This document shows, piece by piece, positions 50,904-58,462 of a stretch of DNA of 64,000 bases (position 1 is the stretch's first letter; every line of letters starts with the position of its first letter). The translations under genes and the position numbers were made by a program. The stretch covers positions 56,820 through 120,819 of the forward strand of contig NZ_JBLAVB010000012.1 in assembly GCF_047263945.1 (NCBI RefSeq). Direction: 5' to 3'. The notes beneath the pieces are model-generated. The model saw nothing but the letters and a program-made list of their open reading frames with translations, was not told where the DNA came from and made no database searches. This DNA is from Rhodospirillum sp047263945. Its GTDB lineage: Bacteria > Pseudomonadota > Alphaproteobacteria > Rhodospirillales > Rhodospirillaceae.

Positions 50904-52201
50904 ACAGCCTGTTGCAGCGTCTTCTTGCCGTCGATGCGGCACCCATTGGCTATGAAGAGGCGCGGGAGTTGGCCAATCACGGGGATGTGGAAGTGCGCCG
51001 CGCCCTGGCCCAAAGGGATGATATGGTCCCAGAGATCCTCTACTATCTTGCGGAGGATCCGGACCCAGACGTGCGCCGGGCCATCGCCGACAATAGCGCC
51101 GCCCCCTCCCACGCTGACGAGATTCTGGCCGACGATGACGATTTGGGCGTTCGGCTGACCTTGGCGCAGAAGATCGCTGCTCTGGCACCGGGGCTTTCCG
51201 ACAACGAAAAGGACCGGGTCCGCCGCCACACCTATCAGGCGCTCGCCCGATTGGCCCGGGACCAGATCCCCCGGGTGCGCTCGATCCTGTCCGATGCCCT
51301 GAAGCATGTGGCCAACGCCCCGCCTGCCCTGATCCGCAAGCTGGCCCGGGATGTGGAGGTTGCCGTCTCCGCCCCGGTCTTGGAATTCAGCCCGGTGCTA
51401 ACGGACGCGGACCTTCTGGCGGTGATCCGGGACCAACCGGGCTCGGGACGGTTGTCGGCCATCGCCAAGCGGGTCGGCCTGAACACGACGGTGACCGACG
51501 CCATTGCCGCAACGGACGACCTGACGGCCATCACCGACATGCTGACCAACCACGGTGCCCAAATCCGCGAGGAGACTCTGGACGCCATTATCGACCGGTC
51601 CCAGGGCATACCCGAATGGCAGGATCCTCTCGTCCACCGGCCCCGCCTCCATTCCGACGCGGCCCGGCGGCTGGCCGTCTTCGTCGCCGATAACTTGCTG
51701 GAGGCCCTTTTGCTGCGCAAGGATCTGGAGCCCGCAGCAGCGGTGGCCGTGGCGGAGGTGGTTCGCAAACGCCTGGGCGGCAATGTCGGCGAGGACGCCA
51801 TGGTGGACTTCGGCCCCAGTTGGCGCGACGACCTGCGGGTGGCCTACACCAGTTGTCTGACCAAACAGACGGAGGGCAGCCTGGATGAGACAGAACTGGC
51901 TACGATGATGTTGCACGAGGGCGATACGACGGCCATCGCAGCCCTGGGCGTGATGGCCGGGATCACGCCTTTTGCGGTGGCGGCAGCAGTCAACGCGGGC
52001 AGTCCGAAAGGCGTCGTGGCCGTGGCCTGGAAAGCCGGTTTGTCACCGGATTTTGCGGTGCACCTGCAAATCAAGCTTGCCAAAATCCCCCCCGACGACG
52101 TTCTCGAGCCGACGGCGGAAGGCGGTTGGCCCCTGTCGGAAACAGCCATGGAATGGCAGGTCGAAATGTTCTGCGAGGCGGAAAACCACCGGCCCCTTTA
52201 G
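50900..52201 (+). CDS. DUF2336 domain-containing protein
   Basis: A 433-residue protein of the alphaproteobacterial DUF2336 family, made of HEAT-like helical repeats (for example EEARELANHGDVEVRRALAQ, EDPDPDVRRAIADNSAAPSH). The function of the family is not established. The first 250 residues carry the repeats; the rest is helical too. The start overlaps the diguanylate cyclase stop, so the two are made together and may act in one c-di-GMP pathway. Confidence 0.88.
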   Translation: MNSLLQRLLAVDAAPIGYEEARELANHGDVEVRRALAQRDDMVPEILYYLAEDPDPDVRRAIADNSAAPSHADEILADDDDLGVRLTLAQKIAALAPGLSDNEKDRVRRHTYQALARLARDQIPRVRSILSDALKHVANAPPALIRKLARDVEVAVSAPVLEFSPVLTDADLLAVIRDQPGSGRLSAIAKRVGLNTTVTDAIAATDDLTAITDMLTNHGAQIREETLDAIIDRSQGIPEWQDPLVHRPRLHSDAARRLAVFVADNLLEALLLRKDLEPAAAVAVAEVVRKRLGGNVGEDAMVDFGPSWRDDLRVAYTSCLTKQTEGSLDETELATMMLHEGDTTAIAALGVMAGITPFAVAAAVNAGSPKGVVAVAWKAGLSPDFAVHLQIKLAKIPPDDVLEPTAEGGWPLSETAMEWQVEMFCEAENHRPL

Positions 52202-52254
52202 AGTGTCGCGCGGAAAAGTGGGCAGGGTACACGGCCGTCGGTGCTTTCCCGTCA

Positions 52255-52400
52255 CAGGGCTTTGCTCCGTCCCCCACTGGGGCCGAAAGGCCCCAGACCC
52301 CAAGCCCAAAAAGACGAGACATTGTCGTGTCCTGTGCCCCTCTCGAAGAGACTCTAAAACTTATAGAATGAGACTGAAACTGATCCAGTTTCACGCCAGA
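52255..52400. repeat. Composite intergenic element: repeat E copy 3, GACGAGACA palindrome and D half
   Basis: Repeat E copy 3 covers 52255-52302 (TTTGCTCCGTCCCCCACTGG, GGCCGAAAGGCC, CCAGACCCCA). Next come GACGAGACATTGTCGTGTC (52313-52331), the TCTAAAACTTATAGAATGAG block (52353-52372, as at 13441-13460) and a short D hairpin, AGACTGAAACTGATCCAGTTT (52371-52391) broken into two arms. The element ends in the stop codon of the next gene on the minus strand (52391-52393). Confidence 0.82.
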
Positions 52401-53464
52401 GCGTCCTCGCAAATCGCCATGAACCGGCGGGCGCGCATATTCATTTCGTACTCACCCATGCATTTGCGGTGCCCAGCCTGGGCGGTCTCATTCAGCAGAT
52501 CGGGCTTGTTCAGAAGGTCGAGGATGCCCGAGACGGTTTCCTCCACCGTTTCAAAACAAAAGCATTCGGTCCCGTTGTCGAAAATCCGGTTTGCGGAAGC
52601 TCCGCTTTCGATCACGAGACTGCCGACTCCCGTCGCCTCGAAATCACGCATGTTGATCCCATCCGGGCTGGCAGAATCAATCAGAACGTTCAGAGTCATC
52701 CGCGCATTCCTGAGCGTGCGATACATATCGAGACCGAAAACGGGTTCCTCTCTAAGGGCTTCCAGGGCAGGATATTCAGGAAAAGGATCCGGACAAAGCA
52801 ACCCCACCCGCACCCCTCTCGTCTCCAGCAGGGGCAGAATGCGGGCCAAATAGTCGCGTCGTTTGCGATGCAATCCCCCTGCCTGGCCGGAAAACACAAT
52901 ATCGTGGGTGATCACAGGCGGTCCCAGGACAGTATTGATCCAGGCTGGATGGCCCGGGTAATAGGTCTCCACTCGCCGAGCGCCTCGGGCTTCGCATATG
53001 GAGCGAAATCGATCGTCACTCGTCAACATCACGTCATAGGCGGAAAAATCCGCAGAGAGTGGCGTCGGCGCCGCACGCCAACCGATGCACAGCTTGGGAC
53101 GCCAGGAGAGCGCGTTGATCATCGCGCTGTCCAAATAGACGGGATCGGTAGCGTAGAGGATATCCGGACGGAAGGTTTCAATCTGCAGGGTCACGATATC
53201 CCGCTGCGATCGCAAGCCCGCAATCTGTTCCTGAGACGCGTTCTCCATCAGCCAGGTCAATTGGGTTTGCTCGCAATTCGCGATACAGGTGAAGGTCTCG
53301 TGACCGAGAGCCGGCAGATAGGGCGTCATCATATGACCCGCCGAGAATCCACCAAGCATCAGGCCATCCACCTGATCCCTGTATCCCAGGCCGGCCGCTT
53401 CAGGGTTGGCATAAAACCGCTCCAGATACCGCGTGTAGAACGTTTCAATTTGAAAAACACGCAT
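52391..53464 (-). CDS. CgeB-like glycosyltransferase family protein
   Basis: A 357-residue GT-B-type protein. The first half begins MRVFQIETFYTRYLERFYA and shows a Rossmann-like pattern; the second half has the CgeB-type motif RNARMTLNVLIDSASPDGINMRDFEATGVGSLVIES broken here at the SPDGINMRDFEATG core, followed by ENGTE-like DNGTECFCF. Such proteins are found in spore-coat and surface glycan loci and are presumed glycosyltransferases. It is the last gene of the four-gene sugar cassette read on the minus strand. The sugar and acceptor are unknown. Confidence 0.82.
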   Translation of the reverse strand: MRVFQIETFYTRYLERFYANPEAAGLGYRDQVDGLMLGGFSAGHMMTPYLPALGHETFTCIANCEQTQLTWLMENASQEQIAGLRSQRDIVTLQIETFRPDILYATDPVYLDSAMINALSWRPKLCIGWRAAPTPLSADFSAYDVMLTSDDRFRSICEARGARRVETYYPGHPAWINTVLGPPVITHDIVFSGQAGGLHRKRRDYLARILPLLETRGVRVGLLCPDPFPEYPALEALREEPVFGLDMYRTLRNARMTLNVLIDSASPDGINMRDFEATGVGSLVIESGASANRIFDNGTECFCFETVEETVSGILDLLNKPDLLNETAQAGHRKCMGEYEMNMRARRFMAICEDALA

Positions 53465-53568
53465 CACCAGAGTCCCATTGATATCGTTGAAATCAGGAAA
53501 GGAGGAAAAGTCAAAATAAAGGATTGGAAAGAAAAGAAAAAGGGGCCTGCCTTCCTTCCCTTTTGTTT

Positions 53569-54597
53569 CTACAGATATAGCGGAAATTTTTCCGCATAAT
53601 ACGCCAGAGTACGCCGGACTCCCTCCGCAAAATCCACAGATGGACGCCAGCCAGTGTGCGCAGTGAAGGAAGAATAGTCGGAATAGTAGTCTCCGATATC
53701 AATTTTCTTTCGATCCTCGGGATAGGAGCGCACAACAAATGCATTCTTCGCTCCAGCCACCTCCTCAAGAATACGGGCACTGTCCAGCAAGGAAAGAACC
53801 TCGTGACCGCCAATGTTGAGGGCCTCACCCCTGCAGCTATCGTCCGCCGCCGCAGCCAGCAAGGCATCGACCGCATCATCGACATAGGTATAGTCCCGTT
53901 TTTGCTGCCCCCCCCAAACCTCAAAGGTTTCGCCCTCCAAGACGCGACGAAACCAGATCCCCAGAAAAGTTTGGCGGGCGTCCTTAATGCGCATGCGGGG
54001 ACCATAGGTATTCGTCAAACGGAGAACTTTGGAGGTAAGGCCGTACACGTCATCGTACAGCCTGTAATAAAACTCACCAGCCATCTTATTGATGCCGTTC
54101 ACATCGACGGGATGGATGGGGTGCTTCTCGTCCACAGGCAGGTACTGGGGGCGACCGTAAATCTGGCGTGTGGAGGCAAAGACCAAGCGGGTTTCCGGAG
54201 CGTATGTCCTGCAGATTTCCAGCAAGGACAATTGCGCGGTCGCATTAATCTCCAAGTCCGTGAACGGATCTGCCATGGAGTCCATGTGGCTGGTTTGTCC
54301 TGCGAGGCTAAAAATATGGTCCATGTCCCGGACCAGATAGGACAAGCTGTGCCGGTCACGCACATCGGAAATATTCACTGTCACCCGACCTTCCAACCCT
54401 GCGATATTCTGCAAGTTTCCCCCGTATAAGGGGTTCATACTGTCGACCAGGGTCACATGGGCGCCTAGACCAACAAGGCGATGCGCCAAATTGGATCCGA
54501 TGAACCCCAATCCGCCGATGACCAGGATTCGGCGCCCCTCGAAAGTCCGGCGGGGATCAGCAAGACAGGTTTTGGGCGTTTCGCTTGATTGGCTCAC
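53569..54597 (-). CDS. NAD-dependent epimerase/dehydratase (extended SDR)
   Basis: A 342-residue nucleotide-sugar SDR. NAD binding is by GGLGFIGSNLAHRL (about residues 28-41). The catalytic region departs from the rule: FASTRQIYGRP replaces the usual SS-x-VYG form and the YxxxK box reads NGINK, with Asn in place of the catalytic Tyr, while the downstream RLTNTYGPRM and RDYTYVDD boxes are intact. Related proteins with the same Asn exist in glycan clusters, so this is probably a subfamily and not damage. GTG start at 54597, overlapping the upstream gene by four bases. Confidence 0.85.
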   Translation of the reverse strand: MSQSSETPKTCLADPRRTFEGRRILVIGGLGFIGSNLAHRLVGLGAHVTLVDSMNPLYGGNLQNIAGLEGRVTVNISDVRDRHSLSYLVRDMDHIFSLAGQTSHMDSMADPFTDLEINATAQLSLLEICRTYAPETRLVFASTRQIYGRPQYLPVDEKHPIHPVDVNGINKMAGEFYYRLYDDVYGLTSKVLRLTNTYGPRMRIKDARQTFLGIWFRRVLEGETFEVWGGQQKRDYTYVDDAVDALLAAAADDSCRGEALNIGGHEVLSLLDSARILEEVAGAKNAFVVRSYPEDRKKIDIGDYYSDYSSFTAHTGWRPSVDFAEGVRRTLAYYAEKFPLYL

Positions 54598-57020
54598 CGA
54601 CGGACCGCCTCCATGAACAGGGAATCCGGTTTCCGAACTTGTCCACTTTGATCCGTATCCAAGCGAAAACGCGCAAAACCGAGATGGGCGGATTCAGTGG
54701 CGTCGACCACCCGGGCGTCCTCCAGGCCAACGCGCCGCATCAACCGTCCCAGTGAAAAACGGTCGTACATCCACTGGTGCACTTCGCCCTGCTTACGGAA
54801 ATGGACAACCTCCTCAACCGGGATCACACGCCTGGGCGCGGCCGGAGGCAAGCGTCCCTCCTTCGCCGCCGCAATCACGGATGCGGCGATATCACCGACC
54901 CGCTCGATCACAAAACGTTCTCCTTCGGGAGGTACCTCGCGCCAATAGCGGGCCATTTCCCCACCGCTTTCAACCCGGGAGATCTGATCAATAAGCTCAA
55001 TGAGCATCCAGTCATACCGATGTTCCGCAGCCCGATCCCCGTCCAACGCACCGGATAGGGACTCCAGATACAGGCGGCAAATCGTCTCCAAATCGGGGAT
55101 CGCCACGCGCAGGATACCGCCGGGCTTCAGGACACGGGCGCATTCCGCCATGAAGGGCTCTGCCTGCCAGCCGGGAAGATGTTCCAGCATATGAGAGTGG
55201 TAGACCATATCGAAGACGGCATCCGGGAATGGCAAACCGTTCAAAATGTCATAGGCCATGACACCAGGATGGTGACTTTGAATATCGATGTTCACCCAAG
55301 CCGGGTGAAAGTGACCGCCACAGCCCAAATTGAGAAGGGACGGGCGACGTTGGGTCATCGCGTCCACAGGGGCACAGATCAGGGTCTTCGTCGCGGTTCG
55401 TTCTCCCAAGACGGCGGAGAGGTCGTATTCGATACTTGGCGCTATGCCAATCACCGCCAATCCCGCCTCGCTCAGCAAACGTCGGAGTTCCGCCTCACTC
55501 AGGACAACCTCGACGACTGGACCACCATAGGCGTCTTTTGTTAGGAAAATCGCCTCCCCTCCCTGGCGGAGGACAGCTGTGTGAAAAACAACGTATCGAC
55601 GCGCCACCCTTGCCGCTTCCTGAATAGCCGCTTCGAAATCCAGGATATGCATCAAGGAGACACCATTAAAAACGATGTCAAAGGAATTGGTCGCGTAGGG
55701 CAGGTTAGCCGCGTCAGCGACGGTGAAAGCGCCATTGGGATCCTGTTCCCGGGCCAAGGCAATCATGGCCGGAGAATAGTCGATGCCCTGGTATTCGACG
55801 CCACCGGGCACCAGATGATCGAACACTGATCGGTAATAGCCGCTGCCACAGCCCACATCCAGCAGACTGGGTCGCGACAGGCCGAGGGCTTTCACAACTT
55901 CCGCAGCGGTCGCGAGATCCCGGCGCGGTCGCCCCCGCTTCATGTCCTCGATCAATGTGGCGTAAGCCTGGGCCTGAGCCTGGGCAACCTTTTCCCAATG
56001 CCAGCCATCCACCGCTCCCTGGGCGACAGCCTGCCTTGCCTCAGCCTCTGTCAATCGACGATATCCTCCGGGGAGGTCTTTGCCCCCACCAGGCCGATGG
56101 TCACCCATGCCAGAAAGGTCAGAGGCGCGGGGCTTATCAGCGTCGCGCCGGATGTCTCGCTTATCGAACTCCGTGATGTCGAATTTCGCTGCCAGCAGAT
56201 CCCGCGCATCCTCCAGCGCGTTGAGGTAGGGCGTGTAGATCTGGAATTCCATGCCAGGCACCTTCCACGTCCCATCTTCCTTTTTCTTCACACCTTGAAA
56301 GTGCCAGAAAATCAGGGGATGCCCTGACAGGCTCACCCTATCTTCATCAAAGATCAGGTCGTAGACGTCGACATTCCATTCTGCGGCATTGATCCCGGGG
56401 TGATCCAGTATACGCAAATTGGCGTAAGTGCTGGGCCACTTATCCAAGTATTTCTGATCAGCGAAGCGATTGCTTTCTGGGCGATCAAAGCACCAATCAA
56501 GGCAATCGGCCCGATAGTCCCGTAGACAGCGGCGCCCTTCTTCATCATTCCGCCAGGAGACCCAACCCACATTGTATTTGCCGAATCTGGCCAGATACTG
56601 CATTTTTGGAGTCAGTCTATGGGGCGTAATGGCGATTGACGCATCCCCAATCTCCTTGAACACCAGTTCCGGATCATCGAAAAACCACAAGTCGGCATCA
56701 AGATAGGTGAGGAAGTCGATGCCCGGTCGCGTATCCAAGAGAAACAGCGGAAAACAAGGCGTACAAGTAAAGTAATATTCCACAAGTGTCCGACCCTGTC
56801 GGCAAGTGACAAGCTCAGGATCAAAAGCTTCCAGCTCTGCCAAAGATATTGGTTCGATAGTGGGATCAGCCAAACCATCCAAAACATCCCGGCAACGGTC
56901 ATCGAGAGCCAAAACGTAAAAACGGGCTCCCGGCCCAAAACGCTGAACGCTTGATATCAGCGCCAAGCCTTTGTCCAGATATCGATGATCGAAATAAGTG
57001 CAATAGTGTCGAATGCGCAT
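54594..57020 (-). CDS. Three-domain fusion: GT-A glycosyltransferase and two SAM methyltransferases
   Basis: An 808-residue protein. Residues 1-265 are a nucleotide-diphospho-sugar transferase domain with the metal-binding DAD at 108-110 in FLTYLDADLWFFDDPEL. After a charged linker (285-335), residues about 385-545 are a class I methyltransferase (LLDVGCGSGYYRSVF, then GIDYSPAMIALARE). Residues about 561-700 are a second methyltransferase (LLNLGCGGHFHPAWVNIDI, with YHSHMLEHLPGWQ). One chain could thus transfer and methylate a sugar. It lies between the aminotransferase gene and the SDR gene with minimal gaps. Confidence 0.88.
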   Translation of the reverse strand: MRIRHYCTYFDHRYLDKGLALISSVQRFGPGARFYVLALDDRCRDVLDGLADPTIEPISLAELEAFDPELVTCRQGRTLVEYYFTCTPCFPLFLLDTRPGIDFLTYLDADLWFFDDPELVFKEIGDASIAITPHRLTPKMQYLARFGKYNVGWVSWRNDEEGRRCLRDYRADCLDWCFDRPESNRFADQKYLDKWPSTYANLRILDHPGINAAEWNVDVYDLIFDEDRVSLSGHPLIFWHFQGVKKKEDGTWKVPGMEFQIYTPYLNALEDARDLLAAKFDITEFDKRDIRRDADKPRASDLSGMGDHRPGGGKDLPGGYRRLTEAEARQAVAQGAVDGWHWEKVAQAQAQAYATLIEDMKRGRPRRDLATAAEVVKALGLSRPSLLDVGCGSGYYRSVFDHLVPGGVEYQGIDYSPAMIALAREQDPNGAFTVADAANLPYATNSFDIVFNGVSLMHILDFEAAIQEAARVARRYVVFHTAVLRQGGEAIFLTKDAYGGPVVEVVLSEAELRRLLSEAGLAVIGIAPSIEYDLSAVLGERTATKTLICAPVDAMTQRRPSLLNLGCGGHFHPAWVNIDIQSHHPGVMAYDILNGLPFPDAVFDMVYHSHMLEHLPGWQAEPFMAECARVLKPGGILRVAIPDLETICRLYLESLSGALDGDRAAEHRYDWMLIELIDQISRVESGGEMARYWREVPPEGERFVIERVGDIAASVIAAAKEGRLPPAAPRRVIPVEEVVHFRKQGEVHQWMYDRFSLGRLMRRVGLEDARVVDATESAHLGFARFRLDTDQSGQVRKPDSLFMEAVRR

Positions 57021-57029
57021 GAAATATTC

Positions 57030-58130
57030 CTATGGTTTTCTATAAAAGGAGCGAACTATGGAGGCGACATGGTCTACCTCTTCATCACTCAAGCCAGGGA
57101 ACATGGGCAGACTGAGGACCTGGGCTGCTGTTTGATCGGTACCAGGCAAAGGCGCGTTGGCGAATGGGGCGTATATGGGATGATGGTGAACAGGTGTTCG
57201 GTAATGCACCGCAGTCGCCACGCCATTTTCTCGCAGATAGCCCGCCAAGTGATCCCGTTCTGGGGTGCGCAAAACATATTGGTGGTAAACGGGCTCAACC
57301 TCCGAAGCAATATATTGGAGCCCGAACGGTAGATCTCGAAAAGCCCGGTCGTAGCGGGCGGCGATCTCACGCCGACGGGCGTTCCGAGCGTCCAGGCGGG
57401 GTAACATCACGCCAAGAATCGCCGCTTGCATGGGATCGAGACGGGAGTTCAATCCTTCGGTTTCGCTCACCCGTTCATCGTTCCAGCCATATTGCCGTAA
57501 ACGCCGCGCCCGTTCAGCGACAGCCGACCGATTGGTGATCACCACCCCAGCATCACCAATGGCCCCCAAATTCTTGGTTGGATAAAAGCTGAAGGCGGCA
57601 GCATCCCCAAAGGTCCCCGCATGGCGACCGGACAACCGGGCACCATGTGCCTGGGCACAATCCTCGACCAGGGCCAAGCCCCGTGACTGACACCACAGGG
57701 CGAGGCGGTCAATCTGAACCATCGAGCCATACAAATGAACGGCAACGACGGCTGCGACTGGAGTATCGAAGGTTCGTCGGTCCAGATCCTCCAGGTCCAT
57801 CAGGCAGGTGTCAGGGTCAATGTCAATAAAGACAGGGATCGCGCCTGCGCGACGGATTGCAGTGACCGTCGGGACGGCTGTCATGGATACGACAGCGACC
57901 CTTTCCCCTTCCCCAACGCCAACAGCACGAAGCGCGATTTCCAGTGCATCGGTCCCATTGGCGACACCAACGGCCGCATCGATGCCAATGTAGGCGGCGA
58001 AGGCCCGTTCGAACCCTTCAACTTCAGGGCCAAGAATGTAGGACCCGGACTCCAGAACACGGGCAATGGCCTGATCCAAAGCGTCTCGTTCCTCATTGAT
58101 GATCGCTTTGGGAGAGGTTTGCGGAATCAT
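57030..58130 (-). CDS. DegT/DnrJ/EryC1-family sugar aminotransferase
   Basis: PLP-dependent transaminase or dehydratase acting on nucleotide-linked sugars, 366 residues. Motifs: GSYILGPEVEGFERAFAAY, VANGTDALEIALRA, EDCAQAHGARLSG, and the PLP lysine in FSFYPTKNLGAIGDAG; the C-terminal YHQYVLRT and HYRTPVHHHPIY are typical. ATG at 58130 gives the standard start; upstream the frame is open but not coding-like. First gene of the cassette, so an amino-sugar is probably part of the product. Confidence 0.93.
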   Translation of the reverse strand: MIPQTSPKAIINEERDALDQAIARVLESGSYILGPEVEGFERAFAAYIGIDAAVGVANGTDALEIALRAVGVGEGERVAVVSMTAVPTVTAIRRAGAIPVFIDIDPDTCLMDLEDLDRRTFDTPVAAVVAVHLYGSMVQIDRLALWCQSRGLALVEDCAQAHGARLSGRHAGTFGDAAAFSFYPTKNLGAIGDAGVVITNRSAVAERARRLRQYGWNDERVSETEGLNSRLDPMQAAILGVMLPRLDARNARRREIAARYDRAFRDLPFGLQYIASEVEPVYHQYVLRTPERDHLAGYLRENGVATAVHYRTPVHHHPIYAPFANAPLPGTDQTAAQVLSLPMFPGLSDEEVDHVASIVRSFYRKP

Positions 58131-58462
58131 TCTTAGCCCTAACCCGCCTGGGTTGATTTTGAAGACACAGCCATGATCCGTGAACAAATCATGAGTGGGA
58201 ACACAGAGGGTACAGTGTAAGGGTTGACCGATTATGAAGAATACTCTCCTCCAATGGAGGGAGCCAAGGGTTAAGCCACTCATTTGGAATGGCAGAGGAG
58301 AATGACACGTCCCCTTGTCGAATTGGGCTTTGGCCGGATCCGCGAGACGGGATCCGTCCCGTGGAGAGGCTCTAACCACAGCAAGACCACCAGCCTCCCC
58401 TTGCCCCTCCCCGCCGCGCCCCCTATCCTCCGGGTCCTTCCCCGAGGAACCAGGAGTCCCCG
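58131..58462. other. Divergent region between the sugar cassette and polA
   Basis: A 332-base gap with no gene. It must hold promoters for both directions; no strong -35/-10 pair or operator was recognised, and none of the A-E palindromes occurs here. Confidence 0.5.
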
